Source of the DNA: Streptomyces cirratus
Lineage (GTDB): Bacteria > Actinomycetota > Actinomycetes > Streptomycetales > Streptomycetaceae
Assembly: GCF_014650775.1 (NCBI RefSeq)
Contig: NZ_BMVP01000005.1
Location: forward strand, 62,001-126,000
Length of the DNA: 64,000 nt
Reading direction: 5' to 3'
The notes below the pieces were generated by a model. The model was not told the DNA's origin. It worked only from the letters and a program-made list of their open reading frames with translations, and did not search any database. The first letter of the stretch is position 1. Every line of letters begins with the position of its first letter. Positions 50,695-60,801 of this stretch are shown here, in pieces. A program made the position numbers and the translations under genes.

Positions 50695-51243
50695 TCAGCC
50701 CTCCAGTGATGCCCATATGCGTCCGGCCACCCCGGACGCGGGAGCCTTGCCGAGGCGCATCGCTTCCAAGGGCGAGCGGAACTTCGCGGCCAGCATGCGC
50801 CCGAACTTCTCCGCCCTCCGCTCTTCGTCGAGATTGAAATCGGTGCGGGCGGCGACGTGGGCGACGGCCTCGGCAAGGCCCCACCGGTCCCCGATCATGC
50901 GCGCCGCGACCTTCTTACCGGCGCCGCCGGCGTGCTGCCCGCAGGTTCCTTCCTTGCGGTGCCACAGTTCGTGCCCAACGATCACCATCTGGTGCAGCGA
51001 CGAGGTGTTCTTCTCGACCGCGATCACCTCGAAGTCACCCATGTCGAGCCACAGGCCGCTGACGGTGTCGGGCGGGAACGGTTCGAGCATCAGGCGCACC
51101 TCGCGCTCGCCGGTCTGTGTCACGTAGGCACAGAGCGCCCGGAACAGCTCGACCGGAGTGGTCGGCGACGAACCGGCCACACCCGCGAAGAGCTCGTCGC
51201 GATGCTTCTTCATATATCGGTGCGTCCCCACCGTGGCCCCCAT
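50695..51243 (-). CDS. ImmA/IrrE-type metallopeptidase (toxin-like)
   Basis: A 182-residue protein with the zinc-protease motif HELWH (VIVGHELWHRKEG, near residue 91) and a downstream acidic helix (DEERRAEKFGRMLA), as in ImmA/IrrE peptidases. In Streptomyces such genes are frequently called 'toxin' and lie just downstream of XRE regulators, as here: the XRE gene ends 33 bases upstream. By analogy with ImmA it may cleave or antagonise the adjacent regulator. Start ATG 51243 is tentative; ATG 51213 (MKKHRDEL) is an alternative. Neither has a strong ribosome site. Confidence 0.82.
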   Translation of the reverse strand: MGATVGTHRYMKKHRDELFAGVAGSSPTTPVELFRALCAYVTQTGEREVRLMLEPFPPDTVSGLWLDMGDFEVIAVEKNTSSLHQMVIVGHELWHRKEGTCGQHAGGAGKKVAARMIGDRWGLAEAVAHVAARTDFNLDEERRAEKFGRMLAAKFRSPLEAMRLGKAPASGVAGRIWASLEG

Positions 51244-51276
51244 GCATCACATCCGTACCGACCCCGCGGGTGGGGT

Positions 51277-51984
51277 CTATTCGCCCCGGGCCTCCCGGGC
51301 CCGCTCCTCACGTGCCCGCCGGGCGACCGATTCGATCAGCGCGATGAGCGGCTGGGCCGTGTCGTCGGGCACCTCGGCCAGGGCGCGCGCCGCATAGCCG
51401 ACCACTCCGAGTTCTGGGTCCAGGTCGGGTCCGGCGCCCCTGTCCTTCAGGCGCTGGAGGTCCTGGTCCTGGCGCTCGAAGGCCCGTTCCAAGAGCTCGT
51501 TGTGGATTTCGCGCAGGACCCGGTCCAGGGCCTCCGCGGGTTCGGCCACCAGAAACTCGATCCGCTCCCCGAAGAACTGCGCGATCCCCGCGGCGTGGTC
51601 CAGGTTCGGAGCCTTGCCCGTCTTGATCATTTTGTCGAGCCACTGAGGGCTCGTACCCGCCCCGGCCGCGATCTCCGCCAGCGAGTAGACGCGTCGCTGC
51701 CCGTCGGTGGAGGGGCGCAGCCGTGTGGCGCGCAGGAAGAGGATCCGGTCCAGCACCCGCCGGTGGCGCGCTTCCACCGCGTCCGCAACGCTCTCGGCGG
51801 CGGATGCCACCGGTTCGCCGCGCAGCAGCGCCTCCACTTCCGCCACGGGGAGGCCGGAAGCGTGGGACAGGCCTCCTTCGCCCTCGACCCTCAGCACTTC
51901 CCGGCGGTCATCGCCCAACCGCTTGAGGAGGGCCGTGATGCGCTGGAGCGTGCGCACAGGATCAGCGGCAGGCCTGTCACTCAA
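51277..51984 (-). CDS. XRE-family regulator (paralogue A)
   Basis: A 235-residue DNA-binding protein with a helix-turn-helix at about 90-135 (YSLAEIAAGAGTSPQWLDKM, IKTGKAPNLDHAAGIAQFFG). A helical C-terminal domain ends in a polar tail. It is about half identical, by eye, to the regulator at 53489-54241 over its whole length. I choose TTG 51984 (LSDRPAADP) because the paralogue starts at the exactly aligned GTG and both have a G(G/A)GAG site about six bases upstream. The promoter is at 52030-52059. It lies upstream of the ImmA/IrrE gene in the same direction, the layout of a regulator-peptidase pair. Confidence 0.87.
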   Translation of the reverse strand: MSDRPAADPVRTLQRITALLKRLGDDRREVLRVEGEGGLSHASGLPVAEVEALLRGEPVASAAESVADAVEARHRRVLDRILFLRATRLRPSTDGQRRVYSLAEIAAGAGTSPQWLDKMIKTGKAPNLDHAAGIAQFFGERIEFLVAEPAEALDRVLREIHNELLERAFERQDQDLQRLKDRGAGPDLDPELGVVGYAARALAEVPDDTAQPLIALIESVARRAREERAREARGE

Positions 51985-52029
51985 CGCTTGCTCCCACGGA
52001 CTCCGACGGCCTTGACGCTTCGAGCAGTG

Positions 52030-52059
52030 ACCGTAGCCGCTCACGCAACGTAAGAGCAA
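52030..52059 (-). promoter_or_regulatory. Promoter of XRE paralogue A
   Basis: Minus-strand TTGCTC (52054-52059), an 18-base spacer, and TACGGT (52030-52035) form a sigma-70-type promoter ending 45 bases before the TTG start. The paralogue has TTGCTA, 18 bases, TACGGT, and both share the flanking GAGCGG(C/T)TACGGTCAC. Confidence 0.7.
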
Positions 52060-52091
52060 TGGCGAACGATCTACCCTCTCGGTGGGAGATC

Positions 52092-53342
52092 CTACGTGGG
52101 AGGCCGCCGTGCCCCTGACATAGGTACCGCGCCGCGGCGGTGCGACTGGCACCGGGGCTGCAGGGCCCGGGAGACGCGCACCATGAGGTCCCCGTACTCG
52201 GTCTCGGCCGAGCGCAGGGCGTGGGCGGCACGGCGGCTCTCCCCCTCGTCGGCGGGTGTGGAGCGTGCGCGGGCGTCAGCGGCCGCCCGCAGCATGGCGG
52301 CGAGGCCGGCCGCTACGGCGTCCGGCCGGCATGCACCCTTCTGAACCGCCTCGCGATGTGCCAGTTCACGTATGGCTTCGGCGCAGTAGGGGCGCAGTTG
52401 GAGCAGCCAGTCCTGAATGTTCGTCATGCGGTTGACCAGGCGCTGTTCGGGGTCCGCGTACCAGGGTGTGGTCAGTGCGAGGGAGTCCGTGCCGCTGGTG
52501 ACGGACGGGCGCACGACCCGCATCAGTGGGGCGAGCGCGAGGTAGGTCCGCCCGGGCTTGACGAGGCGTTCGGTGAGCCAGGGGCCGAATACCGGAAGGA
52601 GGAAGCCAAGGGTGACGATCATGGCTCCGAGGGGGGCGTACTCGCAGACCAAGTCGTTGAGCACGTCCCAGTTCCGTCCGTTCCAGCGGGCGGCGATGGC
52701 GAGGAGTTTGAGGGATCCGGAGATGAAGTGCGACAGGAATCCGGCACCGAGCACGTAGAGGCTGGCCCGCAGCCACCCGTCGGCCGTCGCCGAGCCGTTC
52801 GTGCGTATCTCTTTGCGGATGTTGCGCGACCATCTCCAGCACACGACCGTGGCGCCGCCCGCGGCCACGACGTTCGAGGACAGGTAGAACACCAGCATCT
52901 CCCCGATGAAGGGGGCGTTGGCGTAGTAGGTGTCGAAGTCGGTCGGTCTCTCGTCCGGCACGTCACCCAGGACGAAGCAGACGATGACCGCCATGACGAC
53001 GAGGCAGTGCCCCACGATCCAGACGCGGACCCGCCACCTGGTGTGGTGCCTTCCCGCCTTGTCCCCCCTCCAGTTCTCCATCAGCGCCAGACAAGTGCAG
53101 GCGTACGCGCACAGGATGCAGTGGACGAGCAGGGCCGAGAAATTGGAGACGCCGCTGAGCCGATTGACCACCGTCACCGTCGGCGGGGCGGCGAAGAAGA
53201 AGCCTGCGCAGTGCAGGAGGATCATAGCGTTGACGGTGCGGACCAGTGGGCTGCGCCAACCCCGGACCAGGGAAGGCAGCTTCACCAGCAGTACGGCGCC
53301 CAGCGCGGCTGTGGCTATGTAAAAGGTGACGCCTTGCTGCAT
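52092..53342 (-). CDS. MAB_1171c-family putative transporter
   Basis: A 416-residue membrane protein. Seven to eight hydrophobic segments occupy about residues 5-265 (VTFYIATAALGAVLLVKL, AMILLHCAGFFFAAPP). A cytoplasmic C-terminal domain covers about 275-416 with YLALAPLMRVVRPSV and RLVNRMTNIQDWLLQLRPYC. This is the Streptomyces/mycobacterial MAB_1171c layout; the 'transporter' label is a family convention with no known substrate. The gene lies between the two XRE regulator genes on the same strand, the standard neighbourhood for this family. ATG 53342 starts MQQGVTFYI. Confidence 0.87.
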   Translation of the reverse strand: MQQGVTFYIATAALGAVLLVKLPSLVRGWRSPLVRTVNAMILLHCAGFFFAAPPTVTVVNRLSGVSNFSALLVHCILCAYACTCLALMENWRGDKAGRHHTRWRVRVWIVGHCLVVMAVIVCFVLGDVPDERPTDFDTYYANAPFIGEMLVFYLSSNVVAAGGATVVCWRWSRNIRKEIRTNGSATADGWLRASLYVLGAGFLSHFISGSLKLLAIAARWNGRNWDVLNDLVCEYAPLGAMIVTLGFLLPVFGPWLTERLVKPGRTYLALAPLMRVVRPSVTSGTDSLALTTPWYADPEQRLVNRMTNIQDWLLQLRPYCAEAIRELAHREAVQKGACRPDAVAAGLAAMLRAAADARARSTPADEGESRRAAHALRSAETEYGDLMVRVSRALQPRCQSHRRGAVPMSGARRPPT

Positions 53343-53488
53343 GACCAGCCTTCCGATGGTGTCCGGACACGGCTGTCCACGCCGGCGAAACGGCGCCTCT
53401 TTCCGACCCTACGCACCGTTCCCCGCCCCGTGCGCCACCACGAGATCATGCCAGTGGGACGCGGTGTATCCGACGGCACGACACACCC

Positions 53489-54241
53489 TCAGTCCGCCGC
53501 CGTCTCCCCCGTCGCCACCGCCGTCGCGTCCGCGGCCTCGCGGGTCTCCCGCGCCCGGTCCGCACGGGCCCGGCGGGCGATCGATTCGATGAGGTCCACG
53601 ATCGGCTTGGCCGTCTCGTCGGGCACGTCGGCCAGGCATCGGGCCGCGCTCCCGACGAGCCCCGGCTCGCACATCTTGTCAATGGCCGGTCCGGCTGTCC
53701 TGGACCTCCGCACTTCGGCGTGCTGTTCCTCGACGACCTGCTCCAGGAGGTCCGAGTGAATGTGCTGGAGTACGCGATCCAGAGCCTCGGCGGGCGAGTC
53801 CACAAGAAGTTCGATCTGCTCCCCGAAGAACCTGGCGATCCCGTCTGCGTGGTCGAGGTTCGGGGCCTTGCCGGTCTTGATCATCTTGTCGAGACACTGC
53901 GCGCTTGCGCCCGCCCCGGCCGCGATCTCCGCCAGCGTGCAGACGCGGCGCTGCCCGTCGGGCCGGCGTCGCGGGCGCGTGGCCCGCAGGAAGAGGATCC
54001 GCTCGACTACCCGCCGACAGCGGGCCTCCTCCGAATCCACCTCGTCGGCGACCGCACCGGACGGGGTCCGGTCGCCGCGCATCAGGGCTTCGACGTCCTG
54101 GGCCGGTAACCCGGACGCGTACGACAGCCCGCCCTCGCCCTCGACCCGCAGCACGTCGTCACGATCACGGCCGACCCGGTCGAGGAGGGCGACGATGCGT
54201 CGTACGGTGCTCACCGGGTCAGGAACCGATCTGTCACTCAC
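53489..54241 (-). CDS. XRE-family regulator (paralogue B)
   Basis: A 250-residue paralogue of the regulator at 51277-51984, sharing VLRVEGEGGLS(H/Y)ASGLP, RILFLRATR and the helix-turn-helix YSLAEIAAGAG/CTLAEIAAGAG with KMIKTGKAPNLDHA. The C-terminal tail is longer. Start GTG 54241 (VSDRSVPDP) has AGGAG six bases upstream; an ATG nine codons earlier lacks one. The promoter is at 54285-54314. It heads the block XRE-B, MAB_1171c, XRE-A, ImmA/IrrE. A Cys replaces Trp in the recognition region (SAQCLDKM against SPQWLDKM), so DNA specificity may differ. Confidence 0.87.
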   Translation of the reverse strand: MSDRSVPDPVSTVRRIVALLDRVGRDRDDVLRVEGEGGLSYASGLPAQDVEALMRGDRTPSGAVADEVDSEEARCRRVVERILFLRATRPRRRPDGQRRVCTLAEIAAGAGASAQCLDKMIKTGKAPNLDHADGIARFFGEQIELLVDSPAEALDRVLQHIHSDLLEQVVEEQHAEVRRSRTAGPAIDKMCEPGLVGSAARCLADVPDETAKPIVDLIESIARRARADRARETREAADATAVATGETAAD

Positions 54242-54284
54242 CGCACACTCCTGAGGACTCCCGGGCACTGATCATCCGAGCGTG

Positions 54285-54314
54285 ACCGTAACCGCTCCTC
54301 TACCCCAATAGCAA
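54285..54314 (-). promoter_or_regulatory. Promoter of XRE paralogue B
   Basis: Minus-strand TTGCTA (54309-54314), 18-base spacer, TACGGT (54285-54290), 43 bases before the GTG start. It is almost superposable on the promoter of paralogue A, including GAGCGGTTACGGTCAC around the -10 element. This points to a duplicated regulatory unit and perhaps a shared or cross-acting operator. Confidence 0.7.
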
Positions 54315-54520
54315 CCAGAGATGACTACACATCAGCCAGGGTTGCGTCACAGGTCCGTTGGCCTGCCCTGCCCCGACGCTGCCGGCTCCACCCCGTTCGG
54401 CAGAGCTCAATCAGCAGGGGCCGCAAGGCGCTGCCGACCACGGTCGGACGACGGCATCTGGGCACGACCCCTGCCGAAGCCGGGCGCCACCACCGCACCC
54501 TCGTCCACATAAACCGCAGG

Positions 54521-55486
54521 TCAGCGCACCCGTCCGCGCGGCTTCAGGTGCGTCGGCGGGAGTTCGGGAGCCGGAATCGGCGGCCCGTCGTAGCCCTTGA
54601 CCTCGCCGAATCGGGACCCGTTCATCCAGTCTTCTCGGGCCTGCGCAATGTCATCGTGGGACCGTCCGATCCAGTTCCAGAACATGACGATCTCCTCCTC
54701 GAACGGTTCGCCGCCCAGGAGCATCACGCTCGCGTCCGAGGAAGCGCGCAGGGGGAGTTCCGTGCGGCCGCAGCCGAGGTAGAGCATCGAGCCCGGGAGG
54801 AGGGGGACGCCGTCCACGTCTGTTTCGCCTGACATCGACAGGACCGCGTACTCGAAGTCCGGGTCCAGCGGCAGCCGGGCTTCGGTGCCCGCCGTCAGGG
54901 CGAGGTCGGCGCCCACGATGGGGGTGTAGGCGGTGCCGGGCGAGGTGGCCTTGTCCAGGGTGCCCAGGATGACCGTCGCGGTCAGGCCCGGAGACGTGAC
55001 GCGGGGCAGGTCCGCATGGTGCTGGAAGTGCGGGGCCACATCGCGGTGGGCGTCCGGGAGCGCCACCCACAGCTGGGCGCCGTGCAGGAAGCGGGCGTGC
55101 GGACGCGGGCTCTCCTCGGAGTGACTGATGCCGCGGCCCGAGGTCATCAGGCCCAGCTCGCGCGGGCGGATCGTCGCGAGGCTGCCCTCGCTGTCGCGGT
55201 GCAGGACCTCCCCCTCGTGCAGCCAGCTCACGGTCTGCAGACCGGAGTGCGGGTGCGGCGCCACCTGCATGCCCGGCTCATCGGCGATGTCGTCGGGGCC
55301 GTAGTGGTCGACGAAGCACCAGGCCCCCACCATCCGGCGGCCCAGGTTCGGCAGCAGCCGGCGCACCTCGGTGGACTCCCCGAGCTTGACGGTACGCGGG
55401 CTGAGGAGCTCGCGTACCGGCTCGGCGACGACGAAACCGCGGCCGCCGCAGACGGAGAGGGCGGGCTGGCGATCGAGATTGCTCAT
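54521..55486 (-). CDS. Pirin-family protein
   Basis: A 321-residue bicupin. The metal ligands expected from human pirin are present at H78 and H80 (APHPHSGLQTVSW), H122 and E124 (GRGISHSEES). The N-terminal and C-terminal cupin barrels are complete, and the tail is FWNWIGRSHDDIAQ...LKPRGRVR. Bacterial pirins are iron-binding; some are quercetin dioxygenases, others regulators, and the role here is unknown. The start is ATG 55486; no ribosome site is evident, so it may be leaderless. The frame extends further upstream but over antisense DNA of the TPR gene. A decayed copy of its 3' end lies at 21454-21620. Confidence 0.9.
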   Translation of the reverse strand: MSNLDRQPALSVCGGRGFVVAEPVRELLSPRTVKLGESTEVRRLLPNLGRRMVGAWCFVDHYGPDDIADEPGMQVAPHPHSGLQTVSWLHEGEVLHRDSEGSLATIRPRELGLMTSGRGISHSEESPRPHARFLHGAQLWVALPDAHRDVAPHFQHHADLPRVTSPGLTATVILGTLDKATSPGTAYTPIVGADLALTAGTEARLPLDPDFEYAVLSMSGETDVDGVPLLPGSMLYLGCGRTELPLRASSDASVMLLGGEPFEEEIVMFWNWIGRSHDDIAQAREDWMNGSRFGEVKGYDGPPIPAPELPPTHLKPRGRVR

Positions 55487-55593
55487 ACCGCACAACTTAG
55501 TACCGCCGGGGCCGCCGCGTTCCATGGAATGCGCGGGGGTCCCACCGGGTTGGAGGGACCGGACCCACCACCTGAACGGCGGAAGGAACGCAC

Positions 55594-55995
55594 ATGGACG
55601 CCAAGGAGGCTCGTCAGCCCCAGCAGACCCGGGACGCCGCCGTGGACGACGCGCAGGCGGCGTACTACGGGCACGGGACGGCCGCCGAGCGCTGGGCGCG
55701 GGGCAGCCTCTTCTTCGACGCGAAGGAGTACGCGACCGCGGCCCGCGTCCTGGCCACGCTGACCGCCGAGGCCCCCGAGCAGCTCGCGCCCCGGCTGCTG
55801 CTGGCCCGCGCCTACTACCACTCCGCCCAGCTCTCGCGCGCCGAGCAGGAGCTGCGCGCCATCCTGGAGCGGTGGCCCGTGGAGGACTACGCGCAGCTGA
55901 TGCTCGGCCGCACCCTGGAGCGCCAGGGCCGCGCCGCCGAGGCGGCCCCGCACCTGCGGATCGCGGCCGCCATGGCGGGCGAGCTGCCCGCCTAG
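55594..55995 (+). CDS. Small tetratricopeptide-repeat protein
   Basis: A 133-residue cytoplasmic protein with two to three TPR-like helical pairs: SLFFDAKEYATAARVLATLT, APRLLLARAYYHSAQLSRAE and AQLMLGRTLERQGRAAEAAP. It is divergent from the pirin gene with 107 bases between, including a GGCGGAAGGAACGCAC ribosome site. TPR proteins of this size act as interaction modules; the partner is unknown. Its TAG stop coincides with the left edge of a TA-flanked miniature element. The base after the target TA is G on both sides, so insertion would not have changed the stop. Confidence 0.88.
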   Translation: MDAKEARQPQQTRDAAVDDAQAAYYGHGTAAERWARGSLFFDAKEYATAARVLATLTAEAPEQLAPRLLLARAYYHSAQLSRAEQELRAILERWPVEDYAQLMLGRTLERQGRAAEAAPHLRIAAAMAGELPA

Positions 55996-56172
55996 GGCGT
56001 GTTTCGAAAGTAGCGCCGGCCGCCCGAAGGGCGGGCCCCGCGGCGTCCGGTGCGTGCGATCGCAAGGCGGAGGGTCGCCCTCGTACCGGGCCGTACGCGG
56101 GCGATCCCGACAACGCGGCGAGCGTGCGTGCCGGGCGTCGCGGGGCAGGCGGGACTTTCGAAACGCGCCCTA
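55993..56172. mobile_element. MITE-like element with 17-bp terminal inverted repeats and TA duplication
   Basis: GGGCGTGTTTCGAAAGT (55995-56011) is repeated inverted as ACTTTCGAAACGCGCCC (56154-56170), with one mismatch. Both ends are flanked by TA (55993-55994 and 56171-56172), the target duplication of IS630/Tc1-type transposition. The 176-bp interior has no gene. It looks like a non-autonomous miniature element mobilised by a transposase in trans. Confidence 0.8.
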
Positions 56173-56187
56173 GGCCGGGCCTGCGGC

Positions 56188-56219
56188 CCGCCCGGCCCCG
56201 TCCGTGCGGGGCCGGGCGG
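56188..56219 (+). terminator. Terminator between the MITE and the methyltransferase gene
   Basis: A 13-bp GC-rich stem, CCGCCCGGCCCCG (56188-56200) with CGGGGCCGGGCGG (56207-56219), has a six-base loop. It is downstream of the TPR gene and ends 25 bases before the methyltransferase ATG, so it could also attenuate that gene. Confidence 0.7.
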
Positions 56220-56244
56220 CCGTCTCGGATAGCCTGGGGCCAAT

Positions 56245-57477
56245 ATGAACCGTCTGACCACGCCCTTCGGCTCCTACGAGCTCACCCGCTTCCCGCAGGA
56301 CCCGCGCGACCGGCTCCGCGCCTGGGACGCTGCCGACGAGTACCTCCTGCACCACCTCGAATCCGGGACCGGGGACCGCGGACCGGTGGAACTCGGCGGC
56401 GGTCGGCAGATCACCGTGCTCGGCGACCGCTGGGGGGCGCTGACGACCGCCCTGGCCGCCTTCCACCCGACGCAGATCACCGACTCCTCGCTGACCCGCT
56501 CGGCCACCATGGCCAACCTGGACCGGGCCGGGATCGGCACCGCCAAGGACACGGTGACCCTGCTGACCACGCAGGACGAGCCGCCCGCGCGGATCGACGT
56601 GCTCCTGGTCCGGGTGCCCAAGAGCCTGGCGCTGCTGGAGGACCAGCTCCACCGGCTGGCGCCCCGGCTGCACGCGGACAGCGTCGTGGTCGGCACCGGC
56701 ATGGTCAAGGAGATCCACACCTCCACGCTGCGCCTCTTCGAGCGGATCCTGGGACCGACCAAGACCTCGCTCGCCGAGAAGAAGGCCCGGCTGATCTTCT
56801 GCACGCCCGCGAACGCGACCGGCGCGACGGGTACGCCCCCGGCAGCCAAGAGGGACGGCGCGTCCGCCGACCCCTGGCCGGTGACCTACACCGTCGACGC
56901 CGACGGCGGCTCCGGTGCCGGCCTGACCGTGGTCAACCACGCGGGCATCTTCTGCGCGGACCGGCTCGACGTCGGCACCCGCTTCTTCCTGCAGTCCATC
57001 CCCACCAACACCGACGGCGCCCGCGTCGTGGACCTCGGCTGCGGCAACGGCGTCATCGGCACGGCGGTCGCGGTCGCCGACCCCCGGGCGGAGGTCGTGT
57101 TCACCGACGAGTCCTACCAGGCGATCGCCTCGGCGAAGGCCACGTTCCGCGCCAACGTGACGCGTGACCGCGACCGGGCCGACTTCCTCGTCGGTGACGG
57201 CGTGGCCATGCTCGACCCCGGTTCCGTGGACCTCGTCCTGTGCAACCCGCCGTTCCACTCCCACCAGGCCACCACGGACGCGACCGCGCTGCGGATGTTC
57301 GCCCAGTCCCGCAAGGTGCTGCGACCCGGCGGCGAGCTGTGGGTGGTCGCCAACCGCCACATGGGCTACCACACCCACCTCAAGCGGCTCTTCGGCAACA
57401 GCGAAGTCACCGCCAGCGAACCCAAGTTCGTGGTGCTGCGGGCGGTCAAGCGGATGGAACGGGAACAGCGCCCGTAG
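56245..57477 (+). CDS. RlmG/RsmC-like rRNA guanine-N2 methyltransferase
   Basis: A 410-residue protein with two MTase-like domains. The N-terminal domain is degenerate (ITVLGDRWGALTTALAAFHP). The C-terminal one is catalytic: SAM loop DLGCGNG at 263-269 and the catalytic NPPFH at 334-338 (LVLCNPPFHSHQATTDA), the signature of RsmC/RlmG enzymes, which make m2G in 16S or 23S rRNA. Which rRNA it modifies is uncertain; length and N-domain lean toward RlmG. It is followed by a MerR regulator gene 39 bases later. Confidence 0.9.
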   Translation: MNRLTTPFGSYELTRFPQDPRDRLRAWDAADEYLLHHLESGTGDRGPVELGGGRQITVLGDRWGALTTALAAFHPTQITDSSLTRSATMANLDRAGIGTAKDTVTLLTTQDEPPARIDVLLVRVPKSLALLEDQLHRLAPRLHADSVVVGTGMVKEIHTSTLRLFERILGPTKTSLAEKKARLIFCTPANATGATGTPPAAKRDGASADPWPVTYTVDADGGSGAGLTVVNHAGIFCADRLDVGTRFFLQSIPTNTDGARVVDLGCGNGVIGTAVAVADPRAEVVFTDESYQAIASAKATFRANVTRDRDRADFLVGDGVAMLDPGSVDLVLCNPPFHSHQATTDATALRMFAQSRKVLRPGGELWVVANRHMGYHTHLKRLFGNSEVTASEPKFVVLRAVKRMEREQRP

Positions 57478-57516
57478 AGCCCAAGTGACCTGCCGGTACG
57501 TCCTACACTCGGCCGC

Positions 57517-58338
57517 GTGGGCAGCCAGGGGGAACAGGACGGGCACGGCGACGGCGACGGCGACGGCCGCAACACCGCCGGGCGCTACCGCCGCGATGAC
57601 GTGGCGCGGGCGGCAGGCGTCAAGGTGCGCAACCTGCGCTACTACCAGGAGCGCGGGCTGCTGCCGCCGCCCCGCCGGGAGGGCCGGGTCGCCTGGTACT
57701 CGGACGACCACCTGACGCGGCTGCGGCTGATCAGCGACCTGCTGGGGCGCGGCTACTCCGTCAACGGCATCGCCGAGCTGCTGGACGCGTGGGAGCAGGG
57801 CGGCGGACTGTCGCAACTCCTGGGCCTGGAGCGGGCGATGACCGGTGGCTGGGAGCAGGAGGAGCCGGTCACGATGACGACGGCCGAGCTGGGTGGCCTG
57901 TTCGGCCCGGCGGCGACGGCCGAGGACACCCGGCGGGCGGTGGAGCTGGGTTACGTACGGGTCGAGGGCGACCGGGTCACGCACCGCAGCCGGCGCCTGC
58001 TGGAGGCGACGCTGGCCCTGGTGCGTCAGGGCGTGCCGCTCGCGGAGATCCTGGACGCGGGGGACTTCGTACAGGACCAGGCGGCGGCGCTCGCCGACCG
58101 GTTCGTGGGGTTGTTCCGGCGGCACGTGATCGGTCCGGACGGGTTCGTCGGCGCGGACGGGGTGGAGCGGCTTTCGGCCACCCAGCTGGATCACATATCC
58201 GACGCGGCCGCGGCGCTGCGGCCGGTGGCCGGCGAGGTCGTGGCCGCCGAGTTCGCCCGCGCGATGGCCCGGCGGGTGGAGGCGGAGGTCGCCGAACTGC
58301 TACGTAGGGAGGCCGGGGAGCGGCGTACGGGGCAGTAG
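57517..58338 (+). CDS. MerR-family transcriptional regulator
   Basis: A 273-residue regulator. An Asp/Gly-rich N-terminal tail (about 1-20) precedes a MerR helix-turn-helix at about 23-92 (YRRDDVARAAGVKVRNLRYY, QERGLLPPP). A helical, Leu-rich effector domain makes up the rest. There are no Cys ligands for metal, so it is an organic-ligand or stress-type MerR. The C-terminal half repeats a MerR-like winged pattern (VELGYVRVEGDRVTHRSRRL). Start GTG 57517. It may be co-transcribed with the methyltransferase, or act on the DUF6230 operon downstream, whose promoter lies 108 bases after its stop. Confidence 0.88.
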   Translation: MGSQGEQDGHGDGDGDGRNTAGRYRRDDVARAAGVKVRNLRYYQERGLLPPPRREGRVAWYSDDHLTRLRLISDLLGRGYSVNGIAELLDAWEQGGGLSQLLGLERAMTGGWEQEEPVTMTTAELGGLFGPAATAEDTRRAVELGYVRVEGDRVTHRSRRLLEATLALVRQGVPLAEILDAGDFVQDQAAALADRFVGLFRRHVIGPDGFVGADGVERLSATQLDHISDAAAALRPVAGEVVAAEFARAMARRVEAEVAELLRREAGERRTGQ

Positions 58339-58446
58339 GACTCGGCCGAAAAGGTACGTTCGAGCAACCTTGCCAACCTCCATTGGCACTCTTACATTCA
58401 ACTCGTCGGTAACAAAGGTGCACAGCCGAGATACAGGGACGATCTC

Positions 58447-60274
<1,828 letters not shown>

Positions 60275-60367
60275 GCCCCGCGCGCACGGGCGGGCCCGCC
60301 GGTCCGGAGGACGTCCGGGCCGGCGGCCCTGCCGCCCGTCAGGTGACGAACCGTCAGCCGATCGGCA

Positions 60368-60439
60368 CGCGCCGTCAATGGCACCCGCGCCGTCAAACGC
60401 GCCCGCACCGTCAAACGCACCCGCGCCGTCAATTGCGTT
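60368..60439 (+). repeat. Four 18-bp tandem repeats (core CCGTCAA)
   Basis: Four head-to-tail 18-mers: CGCGCCGTCAATGGCACC (60368-60385), CGCGCCGTCAAACGCGCC (60386-60403), CGCACCGTCAAACGCACC (60404-60421) and CGCGCCGTCAATTGCGTT (60422-60439). The core (G/A)CCGTCAA is invariant. They end 35 bases before the DUF2087 ATG, so an operator or promoter role is likely. A coding origin is unlikely here because the upstream gene has ended. Confidence 0.85.
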
Positions 60440-60474
60440 GCATGACCGGCGCCGGCCGGGCGAAGCTGCACGGC

Positions 60475-60801
60475 ATGTCAGAGAGCACCGAAGCACCGCA
60501 GAGCACCAGGCCCGAGGACCAGGGCGCGGAGCCCCGCCGCCCGCGAGGCGTCCACGACCTCTTCTCCCACGGCCGCCTCACCGCCATTCCGCGCAAGGCG
60601 GCCCGGCGCGAGCAGTTGCTGGCCCACCTCAGCGAGACCCTTTTCGTTCCCGGGCGCGCATACACGGAGCCCGAGGTGAACGACGCGCTGCGCACCGTCC
60701 ACGAGGACTGCTCGGCGCTGCGCCGGTACCTGATCACCTCGGGCCACCTCACCCGTGCCCGCGACGGCAGCAGCTATCGGCGGTCCACGACCACGCGGTA
60801 G
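60475..60801 (+). CDS. DUF2087 domain protein
   Basis: A 108-residue protein with a disordered start (about 1-25) and a compact DUF2087 domain: HDLFSHGRLTAIPRKAARRE, LLAHLSETLFVPGRAYTEPE and VNDALRTVHEDCSALRRYLI. The domain is usually fused to ArsR or MerR regulators and is presumed to bind nucleic acid; here it is alone. ATG 60475 is chosen; ATG 60442 eleven codons upstream overlaps the fourth tandem repeat. The 3' end overlaps the convergent phosphoesterase gene by 28 bases. It may be auto-regulated through the repeats. Confidence 0.85.
   Translation: MSESTEAPQSTRPEDQGAEPRRPRGVHDLFSHGRLTAIPRKAARREQLLAHLSETLFVPGRAYTEPEVNDALRTVHEDCSALRRYLITSGHLTRARDGSSYRRSTTTR

Noticed and set aside
60368..60439. 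The 18-bp tandem repeats as a CRISPR array.
   Set aside because: The units are contiguous with no spacers, and no cas genes are present.
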